Below, piece by piece: positions 23,255-34,754 of a DNA stretch of 64,000 nt. The stretch spans positions 2,187,001-2,251,000 of the forward strand of contig JAOTOL010001604.1 of NCBI GenBank assembly GCA_034440575.1, in the 5' to 3' direction. The notes beneath the pieces are model-generated. The model was not told where the DNA came from, ran no database searches, and saw only the letters and a program-made list of their open reading frames with translations. Each line of letters opens with the position of its first letter. Position 1 is the first letter of the stretch. The position numbers and the translations under genes are program-made. The DNA is from Imbricaverruca yamaguchii (lineage: Eukaryota; Arthropoda; Thecostraca; Neoverrucidae).

Positions 23255-23425
23255 CCCTGTCACCTCATGTGACGACCCCCCGCCCCCTTCTCCAAGTCAT
23301 CTCAGGTGAGGAGCCGCCCCGGTCACCTCAGGTGACGAACTTTCCAAGGTCACCTCATGTGACGAGCCGCCCGGGTCACCTCAGGTGAGAAGCCGGCCCG
23401 GTCACCTCAGGTGACGAGCCGCCCA
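23255..23425. repeat. Minisatellite, ~26-bp unit with a palindromic core
   Basis: Six or seven copies of the type ggtcacctcaggtgacgag followed by ccgcccc. TCACCTCAGGTGA in the core is a perfect palindrome. Some copies read tcacctcatgtgac, which weakens it. Confidence 0.88.
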
Positions 23426-23784
23426 GGTCGCCATCTCCGAGTGTCTGCCGGTGGCTGCGGACGCCGGGTAAGGCCGCGCGCGCGGCCGCGTGCAGCGGTG
23501 TGAGTCGCCGGGAGCCGGCGTGCCGGGGATGCCGGCAGGGGGCGGCGGGAGGGGGGGGCGGCGTGAGGGGGGCGGCGGTCATCAGTCACCGACTCCTCAG
23601 CGGCTCGGACGTGCGCCGCCGCCGCCACAATGGTGTGTCGGCCGCCGGGACGCGTCTCAATGGGCCGCCACACAAGTCCATTGACGCGCGCCCATTGGTA
23701 GACGATTACCGGGGGAAGGGGCGGGGGGTTCGCCGGCGCCGGCGAGACGACCGTCGGGTCGTCCGTCTGCCGCCTGACCGGCGT
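23426..23784. other. GC-rich unassigned spacer
   Basis: Extremely CpG-rich (23460-23600), with ggcggcggg runs. Overlapping open frames on both strands reflect base composition. No gene assigned. Confidence 0.35.
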
Positions 23785-24165
23785 GTGTCTGGTACCTGCC
23801 TCGTGTATCCGGTACCCCCTCGTGCGTCCGGTACCCGCCTCGTGTGTCCGGTACCTCACTCGTATGTCCGGTCCGGTACCTGCCTCGTGTGTCCGGTACC
23901 CCGTCGTGTGCCCTGTACCTCCCTCGTGTGTCCGGTCCGGTACCTGCCTCGTGTGTCCGGTACCCCGTCGTGTGCCCGGTACCTCCCTCGTGTGTCCGGT
24001 CCGGTACCTGCACATGTGTCCAGTACCTCCCTCGTGTATCCAGTACCTGCCCGTGTGTCCAGTACCCGCCTCGTGTCCAGTACCCGACACGTGTGTCCGG
24101 TACCTCCCCGGTGTGTCCAGTACCCGCCTCGTGTCCGGTACCTCCCCGGTGTGTCCGGCACCAGC
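23785..24165. repeat. Minisatellite, ~18-19-bp unit carrying GGTACC
   Basis: About 20 copies built on tcgtgtgtccggtacctgcc. A higher-order form with a doubled ccggtccggtacc recurs at about 23868, 23930 and 23995, roughly 60 bp apart. Most units hold the hexamer palindrome GGTACC; the right part switches to CAGTACC. Confidence 0.92.
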
Positions 24166-24292
24166 TCCCACTCAGTGGGCAGGTCCGCAGCCCGGCGCCC
24201 GCCACTGTTTATTGAGTGACACGTGCGCCCGGCTCGGGTGCGTTGTGGTGTGTGGCGTGAGCTGAGCGCACCCGTCACAGTCGAGACGAGAC

Positions 24293-24347
24293 ACTCGCCG
24301 AGTCGAGTCGCCGCGAGTCGAGTCGCCACGAGTCGAGTCGCCGCCGC
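24293..24347. repeat. Short minisatellite, 15-bp unit
   Basis: About 3.5 copies of cgagtcgagtcgccg. Confidence 0.85.
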
Positions 24348-24616
24348 CGAGCGGCTGCCCCCCGGACGAGCCACCGTCAGGCGTGATGGGCCGCAGCTAT
24401 TGCTGACGTGTGCTGACGTCACCAGACGTGGGTGACGTCATATCACAAACAGGCGGCCGGCGGTGGGCGGCGGTGGCGGCTATTAATACGCCCAGCTGCC
24501 GGGGTGTGTATCAAAATCACCGGCCGGCTGCACCAGTGGTGCGGTTGTCAGACCTTGACAGACGCACCACTCATCTGACTTGCCACGGAGGCGTGGCTTC
24601 GCGACTGAGCCCGCGC

Positions 24617-24926
<310 letters not shown>

Positions 24927-24940
24927 TTATTTATTTATGT

Positions 24941-25654
24941 ATATGTGCGCGTGTTTGTGTGAGTTTATGTCTGTATGTAAACATAGGTGTATTCATCTGT
25001 ACATGAACCTGTATGTATGCATGTATATGCAAACCTACTATGTCAATGCACATGGTATCACGATATTGCTCGTGTTTGCTTCAAAGAACTGACCCAGAAT
25101 CTGATCATGGTCTTCCTTTAAAAGAACAAGCCTTCAAAAGTGTACTTGCTAGGTGTACTTGCTGCTGGGAATAATTTATGACGAAAATGGAAAGCAATAT
25201 TGGTCCGTGAGCAGGAATATCTTACGCATCTGAATTTGTATCGTTAGTTCACCCGACATCAATACCAGAAAGCAGGATGATTCAGCACCAGAGTGGAAAG
25301 GGATGCTACGGCGTGTTGACAAATTAGTGCTGTTGCTGTTGCAGTTGGAAAAATTCGTAAGTTGATTAAGATGGATCACCTCAGCAGCACTAACGAAAAA
25401 AATGATGCATGGATAACCCCACAAAAACATCGAGACCGAGCTATAACAAATAATAAGCCACCTTCTTAATCTTGAGTCCACACCGTTCGATGCATACCAC
25501 CTTCCCTTTATAATCCCACGTGTTCAGTTCAATATCAACCATACATCTAGGACCCTCTCCTTAATTTGATATATACTTAAAATTCCCCCTATCGTATTAC
25601 GTCTTAAGATCCCTTTAATACGTAAAATGCCGTCGAAATAATAGGAACGGAAAC
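24941..25654. other. AT-rich unassigned spacer
   Basis: Begins with gtgtgtgag/tatgtatgc simple words, then AT-rich unique DNA. A minus-strand open frame of 101 codons (25176-25481) has a hydrophobic N-terminal third but no recognisable domain. I do not call it a gene. Confidence 0.3.
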
Positions 25655-25785
25655 AGATACTTATTACCGAGGGCATATAGCTCGACTACTACAGCATAAG
25701 AGCTCACTATAAGGCAGCTACGACTAGACGTTAAAACGTACTCTGAGGCAGCTACGACTATGCATAAGAACTTACTATGAGGAAG
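25655..25785. repeat. Left part of a ~36-bp minisatellite split by a SINE
   Basis: Copies of agctcactataaggcagcta followed by cgactagac or cgactatgcataaga. The last copy stops at ggaag (25785), where the SINE tail begins. Confidence 0.8.
25774..25785. repeat. Target-site duplication, left copy
   Basis: actatgaggaag, matching 10 of 12 bases of actacgtggaag on the far side of the SINE. Because the host is a tandem repeat, part of the similarity could come from the array itself. Confidence 0.6.
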
Positions 25786-25970
25786 TTTTGTTGTTTGTTT
25801 ATTGGTTGGTTCACGACACACTTTATGCACATTCACGGCTAATGGCGCCGCCCACACTGCTTCGCCGGTGGGCCGCAGGATTGGGAAATGTCCTGAGTGG
25901 CGCTAGAGTCGAACCCGGGACCTTTGGTACCCATAGCCCGACACTTTAACCACTCGGCCATCGCCGCCCC
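25786..25970 (-). mobile_element. tRNA-derived SINE, about 185 bp, apparently full length
   Basis: Read on the minus strand from 25970: GGGGCGGCGATGGCCGAGTG forms the start with a Leu/Ser-type A box (TGGCCGAGTGG). GGTTCGACTC is the B box (about 25909-25918). The tRNA-like part lacks a variable arm and a paired T stem, so it is a SINE head. A ~90-bp body follows, with CCCACCGGCGAAGC and GCATAAAGTGTGTCG. It ends in an A-rich tail of AAACAAACAACAAAA type at 25786-25800. Both ends meet units of the same minisatellite. I cannot assign the body to a named SINE domain. Confidence 0.85.
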
Positions 25971-26030
25971 ACTACGTGGAAGCTACGACTGGACATAAGA
26001 ACTCACTATAAGGCAGCTACGACGAAACGC
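25971..26030. repeat. Right part of the split ~36-bp minisatellite
   Basis: Starts with actacgtggaag (the second target-site copy), then repeats agctacgactggacataag and aactcactataaggcagcta as seen left of the SINE. Confidence 0.8.
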
Positions 26031-26214
26031 TTTTACGAAAGGATACAAACACGAACTTAAATCTTCTCAGATGGACAAAGAAGAAGTATCTGCAGCGAAA
26101 CACGATGTGCGGGGTTTGTCTCCGTAGCGCGCCAGAAATGTTTGCGGCCACCAAATGGCGCCAAAGCATGCCACTGCCGTGTCGCCACCTCGGCGAAATA
26201 GCGCAACAGCGGCG

Positions 26215-26562
26215 AGCGCCGCAGTCACGCTACTGCCAGTGCAGCAGTCTCCGCGACGGAATCGGGCAGCGATGTAGCAGTGTTCATGCGGTCACGCTAC
26301 TGCCAGTGCAGCAGTATCCACGACGGAATCGGGCAGCGATGTAGCAGTGTTCATGCGGTCACGCTACTGCCAGTGCAGCAGTCTCCGCGACGGAATCGGG
26401 CAGCGATGTAGCAGTGTTCATGCGGTCACGCTACTGCCAGTGCGGCAGTATCCACGACGGAGTTGGTCAGCGATGTAGCAGTGCTCATGCGGTCACACTA
26501 CTGCCAGTACAGTATCCACGACAGCCAGCCAACGATGTGGCAGCACTCATGCCTTTGGCGTT
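26215..26562. repeat. Minisatellite, 67-bp unit
   Basis: Five copies with gcggtcacgctactgccagt, then gcagcagtctccgcgacgga and atcgggcagcgatgtagcag. Central copies are nearly identical and alternate cagtctccgcg and cagtatccacg forms, suggesting a two-copy higher-order unit. The last copy is truncated. Confidence 0.93.
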
Positions 26563-26723
26563 AAACATCACCAAATATACTTGCTAGCTCAACTTGTCAG
26601 AATTTCTATATCATACTTCAACAACTAGCTGGCATTCTAGCGCAGATGGGTGTCGGTCTTCAGCATAAATCATCGTACCGACGGAGGGACGTAAGCAAGC
26701 ATATCACACTAACATGGGCACAA

Positions 26724-26887
26724 GTATAATTGGCGCTAGAAATAGCTTGAGCAGTCAGTCTGAGCTTACTGGCACCCGAATATCCCACATGAGTATAGGC
26801 GTGGTGAGAAACAGTATGCCCATGCAGGATATTCAGGCGCCGGGACGTCTAGCCTGACTGCCAAGCTATTTGTGACACCAATAGTAC
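26724..26887. repeat. Long imperfect palindrome (foldback)
   Basis: The left arm 26724-26797 and right arm 26815-26887 are inverse copies, with roughly three quarters of positions matching over ~73 bases and a 17-base loop (26798-26814). Best-conserved blocks are AAATAGCTTG, GCAGTCAG, GAATATCC and ATTGG. As RNA it would form a long bulged hairpin. It could be a foldback MITE, a relic of an inverted duplication, or a hairpin RNA source. I see no target-site duplication. Confidence 0.8.
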
Positions 26888-27254
26888 GATGGTAAGCTTT
26901 TCCATGAAACGTCACAGGGTTAATTCTTTCTTGTTCTTAAGGTTAGGTCCGTAGCAAAACGCTGCAGCGAAAATATCGGCACCGGACGATGTTTCGCGCC
27001 GGAAGAGGCTTTGCGCCGAAAGAGGCTTTGCGCCGGGAGCAGATCATCATATTTATCTTCACACCCATTAGCGGGCTAAAAATTGTATGATGATAGATGC
27101 TTAGCTGCAGATAATGGTCCATTATCGTAGATAGTCAGATCAGGTTTTATTTGTTAGCTGACCACCACTGTGTATATGTTGCTGTTGAAATATGCCCGCT
27201 GAGCTCATCATCGCAGCGGCAGGTGCAGCCGTCACACATCAGTCATCCCACTGT
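26888..27254. other. Unassigned spacer with a short repeat
   Basis: Unique AT-balanced DNA containing three copies of gccggaagaggctttgc-like sequence at about 26996-27042. Otherwise nothing recognisable. Confidence 0.4.
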
Positions 27255-27800
27255 CGGCCCAATGCCGACCCAATGTCGACCCAATGTCGGCCCCATGTCG
27301 GCCACTGTCGGCCACTGTCGGCCACTGTCGGCCCAGTGTCAACCACTGTCGGCTCAGTGTCAGCCCAGTGCCGGTCCACTGTCGGCCACTGTCGGTCACT
27401 GTTGGCCCAGTGTCAACCACTGTCGGCTCAGTGTCAACCACTGTCGGCTCAGTGTCAGCCCAGTGTCGGTCCACTGTCGGTCCACTGTCGGCCACTGTCG
27501 TCATGTCAGCCCAGTGTCGGTCCACTGTCGTCCACTGTCGGCCACTGTCGGTCACTGTTGGCCACTGTCGGCCACTGTCGACCACTGTCGTCAGCCACTG
27601 TCGATCACTGTCGACCACTGTCGGTCACTGTCGGCCATTGCCGGCCCCTGTCGGCCCACTTTCGGCCACTGTCGACCCAGTGTCGGCCAATGTTGACCCA
27701 GTGTGGGCCACTGTTGGCCCAGTGTCGGCCAGTGTTGACCTAGTGTCAGCTCACTGTCGGCCCAGTGTTGGCCACTGTCGGCTCAGTGTCGGCCTAGGAA
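27255..27800. repeat. Minisatellite, ~10-11-bp unit
   Basis: About 50 copies around ccactgtcggc with cagtgtcagcc variants. Larger blocks such as cccagtgtcaaccactgtcg recur, so higher-order structure exists. Copies diverge towards both ends. Confidence 0.93.
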
Positions 27801-28483
27801 GATGAGGGAAGTCTGGTAGAGAATGTACCGCCACACCACATTATAGTTCTACGAGCATGCTTTATGCACATATGGTGATTGGAGACCTATTGATACGTCT
27901 CTTCATCGCTTGAAGGCCGTCCGATGAAAAATGCCTGGCCGCAGCGTGCAGACTCCATCACTTAGTCACTTGTTACCCGGTGCCAACTCCAATTCCACGA
28001 AGCAACAGTCTCTTCTTCTTTTTTCATAGCACATTAATCGGTTAAGTTTGTATCGTATGATACTTGGTATGCATGCATCTTCATTTCAACTGACTCATCA
28101 CACAATCTCACCACATGCGGCCAACGATGAAGGCAAGTTTGCAGGCTAATCAAATTTTAATCTGAGGTGACTGACTCCAAAGTTGACTCAGGTGAACATC
28201 AAGTCCAACTGGGATGTGCGTATGAGCTTTGCAAGGTACAAGATGTTTGAGTTCTATAACAGTTCTTAGTGCATTTCAAGGAATCTGAAATGGTCACCTC
28301 AGCGTCGCGGCGGTGGAATCTCGCTTCCATCTCAGCATAGCCGACTATCATTAATCAGTATTTAGCTATTAGTAAAACTGCGACCTTAAACTACGGATCG
28401 CTGAACATTAATGCGATCAGTGCGATAGTGCACCGATTTGTGGTCAGGTGATCGAATGCTTCATTTGGGCTCGCGGGGTCTAA
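27801..28483. other. Unassigned spacer
   Basis: AT-leaning unique DNA with frequent stops in all frames. No TE motif or RNA gene seen. Confidence 0.35.
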
Positions 28484-28650
28484 ATGCTGGATCCTCGGGC
28501 ACTGGTCTAAGCGTCTGACGAGTCTGCCTTTCTCGGTAAGCACATCATGATGGAGGCGCGGTCTCTGGTCTAAGCGTCTTACGAGTTACCCAATCTCGAC
28601 AAGCGTACCATAATGGAGCCGCAGGCTCTGATTTAAGTGTCTGAAAGTAA
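28484..28650. repeat. Degenerate tandem repeat, ~63-bp unit
   Basis: Two and a half diverged copies sharing tctggtctaagcgtctgacg and catcatgatggaggcgc-like words. Confidence 0.7.
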
Positions 28651-28934
28651 GCACACCACTGATGGATTGCACTAAGAACTGCTTTCCTGACAGATTGTCC
28701 AAGTATTAATTAGACTTGATTGCATGATGACCGATTCTGGACCCATGGGTGAAGTGGACGCAAAATTCGTTTAAAAGCATGATCGGGAGATTTGTGAAAG
28801 TTAAGATCAACCAAATTCATGGCGATCAAAATAGATCATCTAGCCTAATATATGGAATGATTCGGTATTCCCGTTATATATTCGCCACTAAGCTGGGTGG
28901 TGTAGTCACGCAGTTGTTTCAGCCGAGACCACAC

Positions 28935-29079
28935 GAAGACTCCCGAGATGGCACGACTGGGCCACGATGACCACTGGCCCGCCGGTCTGGCCGTACGCTG
29001 TCGTGGGAAGACTCCCGAGATGGCACGACTGGGCCACGATGACCACTGGCCCGCCGGTCTGGCCGTACGCTGCCGTGGG
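28935..29079. repeat. Recent 72-bp tandem duplication
   Basis: Two copies beginning gaagactcccgagatggcac, at 28935 and 29007, which differ at only one position (tgtcgtggg versus tgccgtggg). The near identity implies a recent duplication compared with the older arrays around it. Confidence 0.95.
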
Positions 29080-29261
29080 CTGAGACTGGCCGCCGGGCCC
29101 GCCCCCGAGCACCCTTGGTCGGGCTCGAGATCGATATGGCGTGGCCAAATCACGGCAATCATCGTCCTGCCGCCGGCTGCGAGTGCCGCAGCTGACCAGC
29201 CCGGCCGGCAGCATCAGGTAGTCTCTGGCGGCGCTGACCCCCCCCCCACACACACACACTC

Positions 29262-29772
29262 AGCCCCCAGTACAGTCACCACAGCTTCACCACTCTCAGT
29301 CCCAGCACAGTTACCACAGCTTCACCACTCTCAGCTCTCAGCAGTCACCACAGCTTCACCACACTCAGCTCTCCGCACAGACACCACAGCTTCACCACAC
29401 TCAGCCCCCAGTACAGTCACCGCAGCTTCACCACACTCAGGCCCAGCACAGTCACCACAGCTTCACCACACTCAGGCCCAGCACAGTCACCACAGCTTCA
29501 CCACTCTCAGCTCTCAGCAGTCACCACAGCTTCACCACACTCAGCCCCCAGCACAGTCACCACAGCTTCACCACACTCAGCCCCCAGTACAGTCACCGCA
29601 GCTTCACCATACTCAGCTATCAGCAGTCACCACAGCTTCACCACTCTCAGCTATCAGCAGTCACCACAGCTTCACCACTCTCAGCTATCAGCAGTCACCA
29701 CAGCTTCACCACTCTCAGCCCCCAGCACAGTCACCACAGCTTCACCACTCTCAGCCCCAGCACAGCGTCACC
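29262..29772. repeat. Minisatellite, 34-38-bp unit
   Basis: About 14 copies anchored on cagtcaccacagcttcacca followed by cactcagcccccagcaca or ctctcagctatcag. Two subfamilies form local blocks (cccccagcaca type and tatcag type), an example of regional homogenisation. A (CA)n run precedes it at 29246-29258. Confidence 0.95.
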
Positions 29773-30242
29773 AACAGCAGTCTGCCCCGCCCCGCTGTGC
29801 CCTCCCCCACCCCCACCTTCGCCTCACGCCGCGGCAGTCTGCTTGTCACCGCCAGAGGATCTGTAATAATTTGGATTAGTTAAAGTTTTGAAGAAGTGGA
29901 AACTCCAGCTGTGGTTGTGTGGTTCTAACTGTGGCTGTGGCTAAGGGATACCTGACATCATAAACTGACATGTTCACAATGTCCAATGATTGGAACATAT
30001 CATAATAGATGCTCATTTCCACGCGAAGTTTGGAGTATGGTAAAGAAGAAGCGCTCAATCGTGACACATTTTGAGCATAGCGTCTGTCGTAGCATTTTAA
30101 AGTGAACCTCTGCAACGCCTCAATTCCCTTCGTGTGAATAAATTGATCAAGGAATAGGAAAGTTGAGGGCGTATATTACAAGTGTTACGAAACAATGTCA
30201 TGCGGTGTCATGTCGATGAAGTTATATCCCGAAGCAACGTCA
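29773..30242. other. Unassigned spacer
   Basis: C-rich at the left (to 29830), then AT-richer unique DNA with stops in all frames. No gene seen. Confidence 0.35.
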
Positions 30243-30560
30243 TGTTGATGGAAGTGGATACCGTGTGGGATGGTGTACGGTGGGTACCGTGTGGGGTAGT
30301 GTACGGTGGGTACTGTGTGGGGTAGTGTACAGTGGGTACTGTGTGGGGTGGTGTACAGTGGGTACTGTGTGGGGTAGTGTACAGTGGGTACTGTGTGGGG
30401 TAGTGTACAGTGGGTACTGTGTGGGGTAGTGTACAGTGGGTATTGTGTGGGGTAGTGTACAGTGGGTACTGGGCGGAATTGTGTACAGCGGGCACTGGGT
30501 GAGATGGTGTACGGTGGGTACTGTGTGGGGTGTTGTACGGTGGATACTATGTGGGACGGT
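30243..30560. repeat. Minisatellite, 26-bp unit
   Basis: About 12 copies of gtgtggggtagtgtacagtg plus ggtact. Edge copies carry more changes (gggcggaattgtgtac, gtgggacggtgtgcg). Minus-strand frames give Tyr/Pro/Thr/His-rich artefacts. Confidence 0.95.
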
Positions 30561-30744
30561 GTGCGTTTGGACTTTTCAGCACAGTTCAGCACTTCAGCAC
30601 TACGCCAAGCATATGCACACTTTTCAGAACGATTGGTAGAGGGAGGATGTCAATGAGCCATGAATTGCTACACTGGCGTGAGTTACCGGATTGGTCTAGT
30701 TCGTTCTGCGGTCACGTGGTAGTCAACGCCAAACGGCGGGCATG

Positions 30745-31106
30745 TCCACCTCATCGATGACACAATGGTGGCAATTAGCAGCATTTCCGCCTCATCGATG
30801 ACTGACCGGTGGTAATTAGCAGCATTTTCGCCTCATCGATAACTCAATGGTTGTAATTAGTAGCATTTCCATTTCATTGATAACTCAATGGTGGTAATTA
30901 GCATTCCTTCCGCATCGATAACTAAATGGTGGCAATTAAAAGTATTTCCTCCTCATTGATGACTCGACGGTGGTAATTAGTATAAATTCCGTCTCATCGA
31001 TGACACAATGGTGATAATTAGTAGCACTTTCGCCTTAACAATGACTCAATGGTGGTAGTTAGTTGCAATTCCACCCCATCGATGACTCAATAATGGTAAT
31101 TAAAAG
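30745..31106. repeat. AT-rich minisatellite, ~41-bp unit
   Basis: Nine diverged copies anchored on cctcatcgatgactcaatgg followed by tggtaattagcagcatttcc. Unlike most arrays in the window it is AT-rich and well diverged. Confidence 0.92.
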
Positions 31107-31390
31107 AACAAATCCACCCAGCACTGTGAAGGTTAATATCATGATACTGCGCACAAACACAAAGATAGAAGAAGCCGTAGGAGCTACAGCAGCGTCTTGG
31201 TAGGGGGTGCGTGAGCTGTATAGTTAAAATAGGCGTGCCAACACACCTGACCACAAGGCTGTGCCAATATCCAGTGACGCACCCATAACTTGAGTTTCGA
31301 GCGTTTCAAGAGTGGTGCATGTATTCCATGGCGTTTACCTAAATTAGAGTGGCGAAACGCTCTCTAGTTTGCTTGGAAGCAAAGCGTTGA
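31107..31390. other. Unassigned spacer
   Basis: Unique DNA without recognisable features. Confidence 0.3.
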
Positions 31391-31650
31391 CAACAACCAG
31401 GTAGCGGTGAACCACCAACCAGGTAACGATGAACCACCAACCATGTAACGATGAACCACCAACCAGGTAACGATGGACCACCAATCAGGTAGCGGTGAAC
31501 CATCAACCAGGTAACGATGAACCAACAACCAGGTAACGATGAACCAACAACCAGGTAACGATGAACCATCAACCAGGTAGCGATGAACCACCAACCATGT
31601 AACGATGAACCACCAGCCAGGTAGCGGAGAACCATCGACCAGGTAGCCAC
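31391..31650. repeat. Minisatellite, 22-bp unit
   Basis: About 12 copies of aaccaccaaccaggtaacga plus tg. Variants: ggtagcggtg, catcaacc, acaacc. Confidence 0.95.
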
Positions 31651-32051
31651 TCTCCTATAATTACAAAGCGGCTGACACTCCCCATGCCTTTCGTTGTAAG
31701 CCCGATCGCCCGATCCCTCAGAACGGATGACTCTCCCCACCCCTCCCTAGGTCACGGCAAAGCGGGCAGCTCCTGAGCGTGGTCCTCTGCTGTAGGCGGT
31801 GCTCGCCCCTCTGTCCCCCTCTTTAAGTCACAACAAAGCAGGCGGCTCCAGGGTGTGTGGCACCCCTCCCCCCCCATCCTCGCCACACCCAGACCGATCA
31901 CCTCCGCCAGTGCGCCGATGGCGGCAGCTTTACTGCCCGCCAGAGTCCTGGGGATTGCAACTCGGATAATTGGCGATTTAGATCGAACCCGAGCGATATC
32001 CCGGCCCGGTGCGGACAGACGCATTAGTTGATGACGGTAACCTATGGCCAT
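31651..32051. other. Unassigned spacer
   Basis: Contains two copies of a degenerate unit of the type gtcacggcaaagcgggcagc / gtcacaacaaagcaggcggc (31750 and 31826). Otherwise unique. No gene seen. Confidence 0.35.
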
Positions 32052-32590
32052 GTCGATACGTGCTGACATAACACAGTGGTCGCACGTGCTGACATGGCAC
32101 AGTGGCCACACGTGCTGACATAGCACAGTGGGCACACGTGCTGACATGGCACAATGGTCACACGTGCTGACATAACACAGTGGTCGCACGTGCTGACATG
32201 GCACAGTGGTCACACGTGCTGACATAGCACAGTGGCCACACGTGCTGACATAGCACAGTGGCCACACGTGCTGACATAGCACAGTGGGCACACGTGCTGA
32301 CATAACACAGTGGCCACACGTGCTGACATAGCACAGTGGCCACACGTGCTGACATAGCACAGTGGTCACACGTGCTGACATAGCACAGTGGCCACACGTG
32401 CTGACATAGCACAGTGGGCACACGTGCTGACATAACGCGGTGGCCACACGTGCTGACATGGCACACTGGCCACACGTACTGACATGGCACACTGGCCACA
32501 CGTGCTGACATAGGACAATGGTCACATATGCTGACATAGCACAGTGGCCACACGTGCTGACATAGCACAGTGGGCGCACGTGCTGCCATT
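32052..32590. repeat. Minisatellite, 26-bp unit containing CACGTG
   Basis: About 20 copies of cacacgtgctgacatagcac plus agtggc. Three joint variants (agtggcca, agtgggca, agtggtca) intermix. Nearly every unit has the E-box palindrome CACGTG. Confidence 0.96.
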
Positions 32591-32684
32591 GGATACCGCT
32601 GGATGGAAGCACAGTGGACACCGTTACGGGAGTGTCTGCCGAAGGCACGCCGTGACGCCGGAGTGCGACGGACGTCGGCACCAG

Positions 32685-33062
32685 GAGATGGGCGTCCACG
32701 GGGTCATAGGGCGTCCATGTAGTCCGCGTCAGGCGTCCACGGGGTCCCATAGGGCGTCCACGTAGTCCGCAGATCAGGCGTCCACCGGGTCCGCCGAGTG
32801 CATATCAGGCGTCCACCGGGTCCGCCGGGTCCATATCGGGCGTTCACGGGTCCACATCGGGCGTCCACGTGGCACATATCAGGCGTCCACCGGGTCCATA
32901 TCAGGCGTCCACCGGGTCCGCCGGGTCCACATCAGGCGTCCACCGGGTCCACATCGGGAATCCACGTGGTACACACTAGGCGTCCACCCGGTCCACATAT
33001 GGCGTCCACCTGGTCCACATCGGGCGTCCACCGTGTCCACATGGGGCGTCTACGTAGTTCGC
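32685..33062. repeat. Minisatellite, ~15-26-bp composite unit
   Basis: About 18 copies built on ggcgtccaccgggtccacat with ca or cgg extensions; some copies contain ccgccgggtcc. Unit length is irregular. Confidence 0.88.
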
Positions 33063-33065
33063 ATC

Positions 33066-34605
33066 AGTCCACTGGTCCGAGGGCCGAGTCTTGTGCAGGG
33101 TATCCCACACGTGGTCCGGGGCCGAGTCTTGTGCAGGGTATCCCACACGTGGTCCGGGGGCCGAGTCTTGTGCAGGGTATCCCACACGTGGTTCGGGGCT
33201 GAGTCTTGTGCAGGGTATCCCACACGTGGTGGGGCCGAGTCTTGTGCAGGGTATCCCACACGTGATCCGAGGACCGAGTCTTGTGCAGGGTATCCCACAC
33301 GTGATCCGAGGACCGAGTCTTGTGCAGGGTATCCCACACGTGGTCAGGGGGCCGAGTCTTGTGCAGGGTATCCCACACGTGGTCCGGGCCGAGTCTTGTG
33401 CAGGGTATCCCACACGTGGTCGGGGGCCGAGTCTTGTGCAGGGTATCCACACGTGGTCCGAGGGCCGAGTCTTGTGCCGGGTATCCACACGTGATCCGAT
33501 AGCCGAGTCTTGTGCAGGGTATCCCACACGTGGTCCGAGGGCCGAGTCTTGTGCAGGGTATTCCACACGTGGTCCGGGGACCGAGTCTTGTGCGGGTATC
33601 CCACACGTGATCCGATAGCCGAGTCGCACAGGTCGGTGCGACTTGCAGGGTACCACACGTGATCCGGGGGCCGAGTCTTGTGCGGGTTCCCACACGTGGT
33701 CAGGGGGCCGAGTTTGTGCAGGGTATCCACGTGGTCGGGGCCGAGTCTTGTGCAGGGTATCCCACACGTGGTCCGGGGGCCGAGTCTTGTGCAGGGTATC
33801 CCACACGTGGTCCGGGGGCCGAGTCTTGTGCAGGGTATCCCACACGTGATCCGAGGGCCGAGTCTTGTGCAGGGTATCCCACACGTGGTCCGGGGGCCGA
33901 GTCTTGGACAGGGTATCCCACGTGATCCGAGGACCGAGTCTTGTGCAGGGTATCCTACACGTGATCCGGGGCCGAGTCTTGTGCAGGGTATCCACACGTG
34001 GTTCGGGGGCTGAGTCTTGTGCAGGGTATCCCACACGTGGTCCGAGGGCCGAGTCTTGTGCCGGGTATCCACACGTGATCCGATAGCCGAGTCTTGTGCA
34101 GGGTATCCACACGTGTCCGGGGCCGAGTCTTGTGGTATCCACACGTGTCCGGGGCCGAGTCTTGTGCGGGTATCACCGTGGTGGGGCCGAGTCTTGTGCG
34201 GGTATCCCCACGTGGTCGGGGCCGAGTCTTGTGCGGGTACCCACCGTGGTCGGGGCCGAGTCTTGTGGGGATCCCGTGGTCGGGGCTGAGTCTTGTGCGG
34301 GTTCCCACGTGGTCCGGGGCCGAGTCTTGTGCAGGGTATCCCACACGTGATCCGAGGACCGAGTCTTGTGCAGGGTATCCCACACTGGTCGGGGCCGTCT
34401 TGTGCGTGTTGCGGGTATCCACACGTGGTCGGGGCCGAGTCTTGTGCAGGGTATCCCACACGTGGTCCGGGGGCCGAGTCTTGTGCAGGGTATCCCACAC
34501 GTGGTCCGAGGGCCGAGTCTTGTGCAGGGTATCCCACACGTGGTCCGGGGGCCGAGTCTTGTGCAGGGTATCCCACACGTGATCCGAGGGCCGAGTCCGC
34601 ACAGG
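33066..34605. repeat. 1.5-kb minisatellite, 39-bp unit
   Basis: About 39 copies with ggccgagtcttgtgcagggt, then atcccacacgtggtccggg. Internal deletions of 1-10 bases are frequent at 33590-33730 and 34100-34440, where units shrink to about 30 bp. The remainder is regular. A longer insert, gccgagtcgcacaggtcg, appears at 33618 and a related one closes the array at 34590. The unit contains CACGTG. Long frames on both strands are artefacts of a stop-free unit. Confidence 0.97.
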
Positions 34606-34754
34606 TCGAGGCGACGCTCGCCGTTCCATAGCCGACCTCCCCATTGTTGCAGCCGCTCAGGAGTTAACGAGGGAACTGCGGAGCTCTGAGTAGCCAACCG
34701 AGGCCACGACGGTGACGGGGGCACCGGCTGAAGTTGCTGGAAAGCTACCGGCAA

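Noticed and set aside
25176..25481. 101-codon minus-strand ORF with a hydrophobic N-terminal part
   Set aside because: No homologous motif recognised, length within chance range in this spacer, no supporting context.
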